Source: Duganella sp. Leaf126
GTDB taxonomy: Bacteria > Pseudomonadota > Gammaproteobacteria > Burkholderiales > Burkholderiaceae_D
Assembly (NCBI RefSeq): GCF_001423125.1
Contig: NZ_LMNW01000012.1
Span: 186,656-250,655 of the forward strand
DNA: 64,000 nt
Reading direction: 5' to 3'
Below the pieces are notes generated by a model that was not told where the DNA came from, made no database searches, and saw only the letters and a program-made list of their open reading frames with translations. A program made the position numbers and the translations under genes. The number at the start of each line of letters is the position of its first letter. Positions within the stretch are counted from its first letter, which is position 1. Shown here one piece after another: positions 26,437 through 35,199 of this stretch.

Positions 26437-27499
26437 CGTAGGGAATGCGGCTGCACCTGGCCGGCTGCACCTGGCCGGTTGCGCCGGCCGCCAGCAGCGC
26501 TCGGTGCCGCAACAGCGGCGACCGGGGACCACCCCGTTGAATGCATGGCGCCAAGGCTATTCGCCCACCGGACCGTATTCGGCCGGGACGCGGCGCCAGG
26601 CATGGCCTCCGATGCGCTGGGTGCGTCCCAGACCCGGGAACGGCAGGTGGGCGCCAGCGATCCACTCTGGCGCGAGCCTGCCCGGGACAGCAGTGCGCCG
26701 GCTCGAGACTGCGTTCGGATGCTCCGGGTCTAACTCGATGGCTACTTCCGGGTATTCGAATGGCACAGTGGCATCGTGAATGATGTCGCCCACACCAGCA
26801 GGTTCTGCCGCGCCGATGAAAACCGGCAGGCCGCGTGTCCGGGCGTATGCGCTGGCGCCGGTACCGCGCTCGCCCGCTCGCAGCGGGTGACCCGGCTGCC
26901 AGCGTGCCTGCCGCGGGCCAGGGCAGCCGCTGCGAGCACGTCGCGCGTTATCCGTAACCATGCCTGTTTTTCTGTTGGCGTCGCTGGCGCCGCCCGCAGG
27001 CACAGCCACGAATCGGCGTGGGCCGTCGGCGCCAAAGGCCGGGGGCGGCAGGCAGTCCCGCTGGCCGACGCGCTGCCGGCACCGCGCGCAGCAGGCGTCG
27101 CGATTTGCGCCGCCTGGCCGCCGGCGCGCCATGCAGCGATGCCGGTGCGCGCCATCATCGCTGCGCGGGTACGCCAAGTGTCAGGCAGGCGCGATCGCCG
27201 GTGACGTCGTCTGTTGCGGCAAACGGCGCCCGATCAGGGCGCGTGCAGCGATCCGGTACGCACAGCAGCCCCTTTCGTGACCGCTCTGTACGTGAGCCAA
27301 CCAAGAACGGCGGTCTTGCACGGTAAGCTGTTCGAACTGCTGCGCGCATTACCGTTGCAGACATGGCGGCCGGCAGTGCGCCGGGCAGCGCGCCCGGTTA
27401 CATGCGGACGCCCGAAGCACGGCGTTGCGGTCGATTGTCTGGCGCCGGAACGCGCCGCCCCAGTACCCCAATCAAGTTCAACTTATCGGAGGAAGCACC
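26437..27499. other. about 1 kb without a convincing gene; possible decayed minus-strand gene
   Basis: Both strands contain several long overlapping frames of similar quality, with Arg/Ala/Pro-rich translations and no start with a good ribosome site. The most protein-like piece is the 3' third of a minus frame at 26557-27177, with VPFEYPEVAIELDPEHPNAV and then PEWIAGAHLPFPGLGR. Its upstream part is low-complexity and a second minus frame (26742-27158) overlaps it, which would fit a frameshifted remnant. Nothing was recognised. The segment begins with a perfect 14-bp tandem duplication after the GH27 stop and ends with GGAGGA in front of the next gene. Confidence 0.35.
26449..26476. repeat. 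perfect 14-bp tandem duplication after the GH27 gene
   Basis: GGCTGCACCTGGCC is present at 26449-26462 and again at 26463-26476, directly adjoining. The second copy runs into CTGGCCGG-TTGCG-CCGGCC, which can fold as a short GC-rich hairpin just past the GH27 stop codon; there is no T-run after it. Confidence 0.8.
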
Positions 27500-27964
27500 A
27501 TGCAAGAACGAAAAGCAGCGATCGTCGGTGGACTGATCGCCGGCCTGGTTACCACGGCAGTAATGGTGGCGGGACGCAAATCCGGCGTGCTGAGCAAGAC
27601 CCTGGACCGCGACGCCGTCGACTGGATCGACGACGTGACCGGCTCGCGCAAGGTGATCGGCGACACCGGCACCAGCATGGTGGAATTCACCAATCACCTG
27701 GGCGCATCGGCGGCCTTCGCCTCGGTCTATCCGGAGCTGCGGCGCATGGCGCCGACCTGGTCGCCGGTGGCCATCGGCGCCCTGTACGGCACGGCCTTGT
27801 ACGCAGTCAACATCGGCGCCATCGCGCCCGTGCTCGGCATTACCGAAGGCGAAGTCCAGGCCGGTCCGCGCAAGGCCGGCGAGCGCTGGGCCATCCACGT
27901 CCTGCAGAGCGTGGTCACTGCCGTAGTGGCAGATCGCCTGACGGCCCCTTCGTCGGAGCGCTGA
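27500..27964 (+). CDS. small membrane protein, function unknown (YagU/DUF1440-like appearance)
   Basis: The 154-residue protein starts at ATG 27500 behind a strong GGAGGAAG. Residues 6-24 form a membrane helix (AAIVGGLIAGLVTTAVMVAG). A second hydrophobic region lies at about 60-75 and a third at about 93-118 (SPVAIGALYGTALYAVNIG). A weaker one near the C-terminus follows (WAIHVLQSVVTAVVADRL). The organisation resembles small integral membrane proteins of the YagU/DUF1440 group; this is a resemblance, not a firm assignment. It is isolated between the gene-poor region and the CocE hydrolase, 76 bp upstream of the latter, so co-transcription is possible. Confidence 0.72.
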   Translation: MQERKAAIVGGLIAGLVTTAVMVAGRKSGVLSKTLDRDAVDWIDDVTGSRKVIGDTGTSMVEFTNHLGASAAFASVYPELRRMAPTWSPVAIGALYGTALYAVNIGAIAPVLGITEGEVQAGPRKAGERWAIHVLQSVVTAVVADRLTAPSSER

Positions 27965-28040
27965 CAGCCGCGACAAAAAAATCCGGGGCCGCTGCAAATA
28001 TTGCATACTCAACACTTCGCCCACACCGAAGGAGTAAGCA

Positions 28041-29942
28041 GTGAATCCACGTGCAGTCAAACTCGTTGCCGTCACCCTGGCCCTGTCCCATGTTGCGTCC
28101 CTGGCGGCCGCACAGGAGTATGGCAAGTACAGCCCCGCCGCGCAGGAAGCGGAGCTGGCCAGCATTGCCGTCTCGCGCCTGGGCGTGATGGTGCCGATGC
28201 GCGACGGCGTGGCGCTGTCCACCGATATCTATACGCCGAAAAAGCCGGCCGCCAGGCAGCCGGTGATCCTGTGGCGCACACCGTACAACGAGCACAAGCT
28301 GCGTGGCCCGACGCTGCGCTACGTGCTCGAGTCGGTCAAGCGCGGCTACACCTTCATCGTGCAGAACGAGCGTGGCCGATACTTCTCGCAAGGTAAATGG
28401 GAAATCCTCGGCCACCCGCAGACGGACGGCTACGATGCGCTGACCTGGATCGCCAGCCAGCCCTGGTCGAACGGCAAGGTCGGCACGCTGGGCTGCTCGT
28501 CGTCGGCAGAATGGCAGCTGGCGCTGGCCGGCATGAACCACCCGGCCCACGCGGCCATGGTGCCGATGTCGGCCGGCGCCGGCATCGGCAAGGTGGGGCG
28601 CTTCCAGGAACAGGGCAACTGGTACACGGGCGGCGTGCCGCGCAACCTGTTCTTCGTCTGGCTGTATGAGGTGGACAATCCGCTGCGCGCCGAACTGCCG
28701 GCTACGCTGACCGATGAAAAACTGCGCGCCCGCATCGAAGCCTACAACGACCTCGATGCCAGCAAGCCGAAGGTGGACTGGAACAAGCAGATCAGGCACC
28801 TGCCGGTGGACCGCATGCTGGCCGACCTTGGCGAGCCGCCGGCCACGTTCGAGCAGCTGATCGCCCGCACGCCAGCCGATCCGGCCTGGCAGCAGGGCGG
28901 CCTGTATCACGAAGGCATGGGCTGGGGGGTGCCGGCGCTGTGGTTCAACACCTGGTATGACGTGTCGATCGGCCCGAACATGGAGCTGTTCAACATGGCG
29001 CGCGCGGCCAACACCGACCAGCAAGCGAGCGCCAACCAGTACGCGGTGATCGCACCGGTGCCGCACTGCCAGTTCTCGAAACTGGGACCGAACACGGTGG
29101 TGGGCGAGCGCGACCTGGGCGACACCAGCTTCGATGTCGATGGCGCCGTGTACGGCTGGTTCGACCGCTGGCTCAAGGACGATCGCAAGGCCTTCCCCGC
29201 CAGCACGCCGCGCGTGCGGTACTACCTGATGGGCGCCAATCGCTGGCAGAGCGCGGCCCAGTGGCCGCCGCAGGAAGCCAGGCCGATGCGGCTGTACCTG
29301 CGTTCCGGCGGCAGGGCCAATTCGCTGTACGGCGACGGCCGCCTGGCCGAGCAGGCGCCGCCGGCTGCCGAAGCGGCCGACCGCTACCGCTATGATCCGA
29401 TGAACCCGGTGCAGACCATCGGCGGCGGCGACTGCTGCAACGGCGGCGTGGTGATCCCGGGCGCATTCGATCAGCGCCAGATCGAGTCGCGCCACGACGT
29501 GCTGGTGTACAGCAGCGAGCCGCTGACGGCGCCCGTCGATGTGGTGGGCTTCGTCGATGCAGTGCTGAAGGTATCGTCCAGCGCCAGGGATACCGACTTC
29601 GCCGTAAAGCTGGTGGACGTGGCGCCCGACGGCACCGCCCTGATCATCGGCGACACCATCTTCCGCGCGCGCTACCGCGACGGCTACGACAAACCGGCGA
29701 TGATGACGCCGGACCAGGTCTACACCATCCATCCCACGCCGATGACGACCGCCAACCGTTTCGCGGCCGGCCACCGCATCCGGGTGGAAGTGACGTCGTC
29801 GAACTTCCCCAAGTTCGTCCGCAACCTCAACACGGGCGGGCCGAACGAGAGCGAAAAGACCGGCGTGGTGGCCGACAACGTGATCCATCACGACGCGTCC
29901 GCGCAAAGCTATATTGACTTGCCGGTACTCCCTTCAAAATAA
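28041..29942 (+). CDS. secreted CocE/NonD family alpha/beta hydrolase
   Basis: The 633-residue protein starts at GTG 28041 behind GAAGGAG. A signal peptide (about 1-24, ending HVASLAAA) is followed by an S15/CocE hydrolase domain. VPMRDGVALSTDIY opens the fold. GTLGCSSSAEW near residue 150 is the nucleophile elbow, where the common form is G-x-S-Y-x-G. The C-terminal jelly-roll PepX_C domain runs from about 390 to 630 (DVVGFVDAVLKVSSSARDTD). Family members cleave esters or X-Pro-type amides, such as cocaine esterase and glutaryl-7-ACA acylase; substrate is not predictable. The product would be periplasmic or extracellular. A perfect 12-bp hairpin just after the stop ends the transcript. Confidence 0.85.
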   Translation: MNPRAVKLVAVTLALSHVASLAAAQEYGKYSPAAQEAELASIAVSRLGVMVPMRDGVALSTDIYTPKKPAARQPVILWRTPYNEHKLRGPTLRYVLESVKRGYTFIVQNERGRYFSQGKWEILGHPQTDGYDALTWIASQPWSNGKVGTLGCSSSAEWQLALAGMNHPAHAAMVPMSAGAGIGKVGRFQEQGNWYTGGVPRNLFFVWLYEVDNPLRAELPATLTDEKLRARIEAYNDLDASKPKVDWNKQIRHLPVDRMLADLGEPPATFEQLIARTPADPAWQQGGLYHEGMGWGVPALWFNTWYDVSIGPNMELFNMARAANTDQQASANQYAVIAPVPHCQFSKLGPNTVVGERDLGDTSFDVDGAVYGWFDRWLKDDRKAFPASTPRVRYYLMGANRWQSAAQWPPQEARPMRLYLRSGGRANSLYGDGRLAEQAPPAAEAADRYRYDPMNPVQTIGGGDCCNGGVVIPGAFDQRQIESRHDVLVYSSEPLTAPVDVVGFVDAVLKVSSSARDTDFAVKLVDVAPDGTALIIGDTIFRARYRDGYDKPAMMTPDQVYTIHPTPMTTANRFAAGHRIRVEVTSSNFPKFVRNLNTGGPNESEKTGVVADNVIHHDASAQSYIDLPVLPSK

Positions 29943-29955
29943 CATTTGGTATCAG

Positions 29956-29986
29956 GCCGGCAGCACAGCGTCATTGTGCTGCCGGC
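29956..29986 (+). terminator. strong stem-loop after the CocE hydrolase gene
   Basis: GCCGGCAGCACA (29956-29967) and TGTGCTGCCGGC (29975-29986) form a perfect 12-bp stem with a 7-nt loop, starting 14 bp after the stop codon. No T-run follows, so it may act as a 3'-end processing or pausing structure rather than a canonical intrinsic terminator. Confidence 0.65.
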
Positions 29987-30053
29987 GTCACATTACCGAA
30001 AACAACACTGCGCCGAAAAAACTGAAATAAAAGCAACCATTGCTGAAGCTGCT

Positions 30054-30062
30054 TGCTATAAT
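30054..30062 (+). promoter_or_regulatory. extended -10 promoter for the small Cys/His membrane protein
   Basis: TGC-TATAAT at 30054-30062 is a perfect extended -10 in an AT-rich stretch; no good -35 is present, as is usual for extended -10 promoters. The leader to ATG 30113 would be about 44 nt and contains a 6-bp hairpin (GGTGGC 30072-30077 with GCCACC 30085-30090). Confidence 0.55.
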
Positions 30063-30112
30063 TTTTTTCATGGTGGCGCGGTTAGCCACCGCTACCAGGA
30101 AAAAACACCAGC

Positions 30113-30442
30113 ATGCGGTCACCCGACGAAAGCATCAGCAGCGTGAAATCCAGGCCACCCGTTCTGCGGGTGGTGGCGATGCTGGCCGTGCTGCTGGTCT
30201 TCCTGGCCCAGCTGCTGGCCGCCGGCGTGCACCAGCATGCGATCGCCGACGACGACGCCGATTGCCCCACCTGCCAGCTGGTCATCGATACGCCGTCGTT
30301 GCCGCCGCCGGGCGACCTGACCGTCGCGCCCCGGCTGCCTGGTCCCGTCTACCACCTGCGCTCTGCCCACTTCAGCTCCACCACACAGTCCACCACCTTC
30401 CTGATCCCGCTGTCCCACGCGCCACCGGCGCACGCCGTCTGA
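30113..30442 (+). CDS. small single-pass membrane protein with His and Cys motifs (DUF2946-like)
   Basis: The 109-residue protein has a positively charged N-terminus (residues 1-18) and one hydrophobic segment (about 19-38, VVAMLAVLLVFLAQLLAAGV). Immediately after it comes HQHAIADDDADCPTCQL, a His-x-His followed by Cys-x2-Cys, and then a Pro/His/Ser-rich tail. This pattern is seen in small DUF2946-type proteins often found near copper or other metal genes, and the residues could bind metal at the periplasmic face. No metal gene is directly adjacent here. AGGAAAA precedes ATG 30113, and a perfect extended -10 promoter lies upstream. The family call is tentative. Confidence 0.6.
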   Translation: MRSPDESISSVKSRPPVLRVVAMLAVLLVFLAQLLAAGVHQHAIADDDADCPTCQLVIDTPSLPPPGDLTVAPRLPGPVYHLRSAHFSSTTQSTTFLIPLSHAPPAHAV

Positions 30443-30548
30443 GCTTCCCTTCATTTCCCCATTAGCGACGCGACTGCCCACCGGCATGTCGCATCGAGAT
30501 AGACACGCCTTGACCGCTCCTCCCGGCGCGGCCGATAGATCCGTGTCG

Positions 30549-30579
30549 CCCTGAAAAAACACACCCGTTTTTTTCAGGG
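30549..30579. terminator. perfect 11-bp inverted repeat with A- and T-tracts (bidirectional terminator-like)
   Basis: CCCTGAAAAAA (30549-30559) pairs exactly with TTTTTTCAGGG (30569-30579) across a 9-nt loop. The A/T tracts lie inside the stem, not after it. It sits between the small membrane gene (stop 30442) and the protease (start 30650), about 70 bp before the protease start, so it could end the upstream transcript or act in the protease leader. Confidence 0.55.
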
Positions 30580-30649
30580 GTAGTTGCAAGCGCGCGGCAC
30601 CGGTGACCGATCGGCGCGGCGCATCATGTTGATCAACTCGGAGAACCAT

Positions 30650-32662
30650 ATGAATTTGAAAGAGCAACTGAAACTGTCGCCCCTGGCATCCCTGACTTCC
30701 CTGGCCGTGCTGGCGCTGGCTGCCACGACCGGCGTGGCCCACGCCGAAACCTGGGTCGCCACGGCCACCAAGGCGCCTGTCGTCACCGGCGCCACCGGCG
30801 CCACGATTCAGGCGCAATCGCTGATGCAGTCCGGCATCGCGACCCACGTGGTGGTGGCGCTCAAGCTGCGCAACAAGGCCGACCTTGACGCCTTCACCAG
30901 CGCCATGGTCGCCGGCCACGGCGGCCAGCCGCTCACCAAGGCGCAGTTCATGGAACGCTATGCGCCGACGGCCGCGCAGGTGCAAAAGGTGGTCGATCAC
31001 CTGCAACGCAGCGGCTTCATCAACATCACGGTTTCCGACAACCGCATGCTGGTGAGCGCCGACGGCACCGCCGGTTCCGTCAAGAACGCCTTCAACACGG
31101 AGATGCGCACCTATAACGTCGAAGGCCGTACCGCCTACGCCAACGTCAGCGACGCCGCCGTGCCGCAGTCGCTCGGCGACACCGTGATGTCGGTCCACGG
31201 TCTGCAGACCGTCCACACCTATCACACGATGGCCAAGCCGGCCGCCGTGACCCTGGCCACCACCGGCCACAATCCGACCGAATTCCCGGCGATCTATAAC
31301 GCCAACGGTCTGCCCAGCGCGGTCAACGCCACCATCGGCATCATTACCCAGGGCAGCATGCAGCAAACCATCGCCGACCTGAATACCTTCACCAGCCGCG
31401 CCGGCTACCCGACCGTCAACGTCAAGACCGTGACCGTGGGCTCGGCCAGCAGCGACACCTCCGGTGTCGGCGAATGGAATATGGACACCCAGGACGCGCT
31501 GGCTGCCGCCGGCGGCACCATCAAGCAGATGATCCTGTACACGGCCAGCACCCTGAGCGACGCCGACCTGACCGACACCTACAACCGCGCCGTCAGCGAC
31601 AATGTCGCCAAGACCATCAACGTCTCGCTCGGCGAATGCGAAACCAGCGCCAAGAACTCCGGCATCATGGCCAGTAACGACCAGATCTTCCAGGCCGCCG
31701 TGGCCCAGGGCCAGACCTTCGCCGTCTCGTCGGGCGACTCGGGCGCCTACGAGTGCGGCGGCAGCAGCACCTCGCAAAGCTACCCGTCGGTGTCGCCATG
31801 GGTGGTGTCGGTGGGCGGCACGCTGCTCGGCACCAGCGGCAGCGGCAGCAACACCACCTGGACGTCCGAATCCGTGTGGTCCTGCACCGGCAGTTCGGAC
31901 TGCCAGCAGAGCAACAACGGCGGCGCCGGCGGCGGACCGAGCCTGACCGAATCGGCGCCGAGCTGGCAGCTCAACGCCGGGGTGCTGGGCAGCTCGACCA
32001 AGCGCGGCACGCCGGACATCGCCTTGAACGCCGACCCGTCCAGCGGTGCACTGGTGCTGGTCAAGGGCGCCACCCAGCAGATCGGCGGCACCAGCCTGGC
32101 CGCACCGCTGTTTACCGGTTTCTGGGCGCGCGTGCAGTCGATGAACAACAATGCGCTGCCGTTCCCGTCGTCGAATCTGTACGCCCGCGCAGCAGCCAAT
32201 CCCGGCATGTTCCATGACATCGTCTCCGGCAAAAACGGTGGCTACAGCGCCGCCAGCGGCTGGGACTACGCCAGCGGCTACGGCAGCCTGAACGTGGCCA
32301 ACTTCGCCAGCGTGATGGCCGGCGGTGGCGGCAGCACGACGCCACCGGCATCGAATGCGCTGACCAATAATGTCGCGGTGACCGGCATCTCGGTGGCGGC
32401 CAACGGCAGCAAGACCTATACCTTTGCCGTGCCGTCGGGCGCCACCAGCGTGACGTTCAAGACCTCGGGCGGCAGCGGCGACACCGACCTGTATGTCAAG
32501 CTGGGCTCGGCGCCGACCACCAGCTCGTACCTGCAGAAGTCGGACGGCACCACGACCAGCGAAAGCATCACGCTGTCGGCGCCGACGGCCGGCACGTACT
32601 ACGTGCTGGTGTATGGCTTCAAGGCATCGAGCGGCGTCTCGCTTGTCGCCGGCTATAAATAA
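30650..32662 (+). CDS. secreted S53 family protease (sedolisin/kumamolisin type) with C-terminal PPC domain
   Basis: The 670-residue precursor starts at ATG 30650 behind GGAGA. It has a signal peptide (about 1-34, ending GVAHA), a pro-kumamolisin activation domain (about 45-185, with FMERYAPTAAQVQKVVDHL) and a catalytic domain (about 205-565). The Glu275/Asp279 pair lies in VGEWNMDTQD, the oxyanion Asp363 in SSGDSGAYEC and the nucleophile Ser482 in GGTSLAAP. Residues about 585-670 form a bacterial pre-peptidase C-terminal (PPC) beta domain (VPSGATSVTFKTSGGSGDTD), which commonly aids secretion and is sometimes removed. S53 enzymes are serine-carboxyl peptidases, usually active at acid pH. It is monocistronic, bounded by stem-loops on both sides. 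Confidence 0.92.
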   Translation: MNLKEQLKLSPLASLTSLAVLALAATTGVAHAETWVATATKAPVVTGATGATIQAQSLMQSGIATHVVVALKLRNKADLDAFTSAMVAGHGGQPLTKAQFMERYAPTAAQVQKVVDHLQRSGFINITVSDNRMLVSADGTAGSVKNAFNTEMRTYNVEGRTAYANVSDAAVPQSLGDTVMSVHGLQTVHTYHTMAKPAAVTLATTGHNPTEFPAIYNANGLPSAVNATIGIITQGSMQQTIADLNTFTSRAGYPTVNVKTVTVGSASSDTSGVGEWNMDTQDALAAAGGTIKQMILYTASTLSDADLTDTYNRAVSDNVAKTINVSLGECETSAKNSGIMASNDQIFQAAVAQGQTFAVSSGDSGAYECGGSSTSQSYPSVSPWVVSVGGTLLGTSGSGSNTTWTSESVWSCTGSSDCQQSNNGGAGGGPSLTESAPSWQLNAGVLGSSTKRGTPDIALNADPSSGALVLVKGATQQIGGTSLAAPLFTGFWARVQSMNNNALPFPSSNLYARAAANPGMFHDIVSGKNGGYSAASGWDYASGYGSLNVANFASVMAGGGGSTTPPASNALTNNVAVTGISVAANGSKTYTFAVPSGATSVTFKTSGGSGDTDLYVKLGSAPTTSSYLQKSDGTTTSESITLSAPTAGTYYVLVYGFKASSGVSLVAGYK

Positions 32663-32674
32663 GGCAATGTTGTC

Positions 32675-32700
32675 TGCCCGGGCGCTTCCAGGCCCGGGCA
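32675..32700 (+). terminator. stem-loop terminator after the S53 protease gene
   Basis: TGCCCGGGC (32675-32683) and GCCCGGGCA (32692-32700) form a 9-bp GC-rich stem with an 8-nt loop, 12 bp after the stop codon. The following sequence is AT-rich (ATATTGTCAAATTACC) but without a strong T-run. Confidence 0.7.
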
Positions 32701-32844
32701 ATATTGTCAAATTACCTTTATTTTCAACAACTTATGTGGTGTTTCTCACTCTTTTTTAGAAAAAATATTCTACTAGTATCATAGTGCAAGGATTTTTCGG
32801 CTTTGCCTCGTATACTCACCGGATTATTGATGTGAGGAAAAATT

Positions 32845-34461
32845 ATGAGGCTGTTTGACATGAAGCTGGCCCATCGCTTCGCTGTACTGATGGGAATAAT
32901 CATTGCCGGCTTCGCCCTGTACGGCAGCTGGTCGTTTTATGTGCTGAACCGGGTCAAGGTCAACGGCCCGATCTACGAGCAGGTGGTGCAGGGCAAGGAC
33001 CTGATTGCCGACATCCTGCCGCCTCCCGAATACATCATCGAATCGTACCTGGTGGCGCTGCAGGCCACCAGCGCGCCGCCTGCCGAGCGTGCACCGCTGA
33101 TCGACAATCTCAGGGCGCTCAAGAAGGACTACGACACCCGCCACGATTACTGGACTGGCCAGCCGCTGGACGCCGAGACCAAGGACATGCTGGTCAAGGG
33201 CGCCGACAAGCCGGCGCAGGCGTTCTACCAGGTCGCGTTCGCGCAGCTGGTGCCGGCGCTGGAAAAGAACGACACCGCTGCCGCTGAGGCGGCAATGGCG
33301 CTGATGAAGCAGCACTACGCGCAGCACCGCAGCGCGATCAACGCACTGGTGGAGCGCGCCACCAAGCTCAATGCGGACGACGAAGCAGGCGCCAGGGCCG
33401 AGATCGCCTCGTCCTCGGCCATCATGCTTGCCATCCTGCTGGCGTCGGTCGGACTGGCGGCGGCCGTGTCGTACGCGCTGGCGCGCAGCCTGATCGGGCA
33501 GATGGGCGGCGAGCCCGGCGATGCGGCGGCCATCGCGTCCAGCATCGCCGCCGGCAATCTCGGCATCAGCATCCGGGTCGCAGGGCGCGACCAGGGCAGC
33601 CTGCTGGCGGCAATGAAGACCATGCAAGGGGGGCTGGTCGATATCGTCGGCCAGATCCGCAGCGGGACCGGCACCATCGCCAGCGCCTCGGCGCAGATCG
33701 CCTCCGGCAACCAGGACCTGTCCGCCCGCACCGAAGCGCAAGCGTCGGCACTGGAGCAGACCACGTCGTCGATCGAGGCGCTGGCCCAGGCAGTCAAGCA
33801 CAACGCCGGCAACGCGCGTCAGGCGCAGCAGCTTGCGCTGTCGGCGTCCGACGTGGCGCTGCGCGGCGGTGCAGTGGTCTCGCAGGTGGTCGATACCATG
33901 GGCGCCATCAACGATTCGTCGAAGAAGATCGTCGACATCATCGGCGTCATCGACGGCATCGCCTTCCAGACCAACATCCTGGCGCTGAACGCTGCGGTGG
34001 AGGCGGCGCGCGCCGGCGAGCAGGGACGCGGCTTCGCGGTGGTCGCCTCCGAGGTGCGCAACCTGGCGCAGCGCGCGTCTGCCGCCGCCAAGGAAATCAA
34101 GCACCTGATCGACGATTCGGTCCACAGCGTCGATACCGGCGCGCAGCTGGTCAGCCAGGCCGGCATCACGATGCAGGAAGTGGTCGACAGCGTGCGCCAC
34201 GTGACCGATCTGATCAGCGACATCAGCGCCGCCAGCCAGGAGCAGACCGACGGCATCGCCCAGATCAGCGACGCCATCCGTCAGCTCGACGGCGTCACCC
34301 AGCAGAATGCGGCACTGGTGGAGGAAGCGGCCGCTGCGGCGCTGAGCATGCAGGACCAGGCGCAGCACCTGTCGCAGGCGGTCAGCATCTTCAAGCTGTC
34401 GGCGGCGGAAACCGCGTTGCCGGCGCCGCGGTCGATGTCGCGGCTGGCGCTGCCCGGTTGA
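32845..34461 (+). CDS. methyl-accepting chemotaxis protein
   Basis: The 538-residue transducer starts behind TGAGGAAA. TM1 is at about 12-34, a 155-residue periplasmic four-helix-type sensor follows, and TM2 lies at about 192-212. A HAMP-like region (GGEPGDAAAIASSIAAGNL) leads into a long cytoplasmic coiled coil whose tip carries [20 protein letters not shown] and then [14 protein letters not shown]. That hairpin binds CheA and CheW. The ligand is unknown. The C-terminus lacks a CheR-tethering pentapeptide. The gene stands alone, with an AT-rich upstream gap; no FliA-type promoter was confidently seen. Confidence 0.93.
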   Translation: MRLFDMKLAHRFAVLMGIIIAGFALYGSWSFYVLNRVKVNGPIYEQVVQGKDLIADILPPPEYIIESYLVALQATSAPPAERAPLIDNLRALKKDYDTRHDYWTGQPLDAETKDMLVKGADKPAQAFYQVAFAQLVPALEKNDTAAAEAAMALMKQHYAQHRSAINALVERATKLNADDEAGARAEIASSSAIMLAILLASVGLAAAVSYALARSLIGQMGGEPGDAAAIASSIAAGNLGISIRVAGRDQGSLLAAMKTMQGGLVDIVGQIRSGTGTIASASAQIASGNQDLSARTEAQASALEQTTSSIEALAQAVKHNAGNARQAQQLALSASDVALRGGAVVSQVVDTMGAINDSSKKIVDIIGVIDGIAFQTNILALNAAVEAARAGEQGRGFAVVASEVRNLAQRASAAAKEIKHLIDDSVHSVDTGAQLVSQAGITMQEVVDSVRHVTDLISDISAASQEQTDGIAQISDAIRQLDGVTQQNAALVEEAAAAALSMQDQAQHLSQAVSIFKLSAAETALPAPRSMSRLALPG

Positions 34462-34467
34462 TCCGGT

Positions 34468-35103
34468 TCAGGATGGCTGCGTGCGGCGCGCCAGGTACCA
34501 CTGCGCCAGCAGCAGGTTCGGCACCCAGCACAGCCAGGCAATGACGCGGTAGGCGAGCAGGAACTCGACGCCCAGCACGCTCGACAGCGGCAGGTAGAGC
34601 CGCAGCGCGACGGCCGCCAGGGTGAGGGCGAACGACCGTACCATCCAGCGCCGGTGCGCTGCCACGTCGCCGGCCACGATGCGGCGGACGGCGATAGCGG
34701 TCGTCACCAGCCAGGCGATACCGAGCGCGCCGAAGCCGGCGCCGGCGACCGGGCCGGCCGACACACCGGGCGCCAGCACCAGCGCCGACACGCCCCCGAC
34801 CAGGCAGGCCGCCACATACACGCGGCCCACCGCGCGGTGCACGGCCGGCAGGCGCTGGCGCAGCGACGGCAGGAACTGCAGCGACCCCACCAGGAGCGCC
34901 GTGGCGGCGCCCGTTGCATGGATGACCAGCCACGGGTGAAAATACGGGTTTAGCGGCAGGTTGGGTGGCACCGGCCCCTTGCCGAACAGGTAGCGAAACG
35001 ACACCAGCGCGACGATCGTGGCGAGCAAAGTCATCGCGCGCCAGGCGCGGCGCGGCCAGGTGCGCAGGTGGTGGCCGGGTGCGGGGTGAATTTGGGCAGT
35101 CAT
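34468..35103 (-). CDS. DUF2306 family integral membrane protein
   Basis: The 211-residue protein starts from ATG 35103; the longer open frame upstream is probably not translated. Several hydrophobic helices are visible: about 26-42 (MTLLATIVALVSFRYLF), 60-80 (LVIHATGAATALLVGSLQFL), 95-120 (VGRVYVAACLVGGVSALVL), 125-145 and about 165-205. The pattern of a His-rich VIHATG helix and FLPSLRQRLPAVHRAVGRVY fits the DUF2306 family, whose function is unknown. It is divergent from an AraC-type regulator 96 bp away, and may be its target. Confidence 0.75.
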   Translation of the reverse strand: MTAQIHPAPGHHLRTWPRRAWRAMTLLATIVALVSFRYLFGKGPVPPNLPLNPYFHPWLVIHATGAATALLVGSLQFLPSLRQRLPAVHRAVGRVYVAACLVGGVSALVLAPGVSAGPVAGAGFGALGIAWLVTTAIAVRRIVAGDVAAHRRWMVRSFALTLAAVALRLYLPLSSVLGVEFLLAYRVIAWLCWVPNLLLAQWYLARRTQPS

Positions 35104-35199
35104 GGTGGTGGTCCGGTGATGTTTGGCGTTACTATAGGCGTCAATTTCCGGACCATCCACCGCTAATCGTCGCAATATTCATCGCCATCGTCCAAATCC

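Noticed and set aside
27155..27364. Short minus frame in the gene-poor region
   Set aside because: 69 residues of Arg-rich sequence without a ribosome site or conserved look.
32761..32844. FliA-type promoter for the first chemoreceptor gene
   Set aside because: TATACT at 32811 has no acceptable -35, and no TAAA-N15-GCCGATAA-like element was found.
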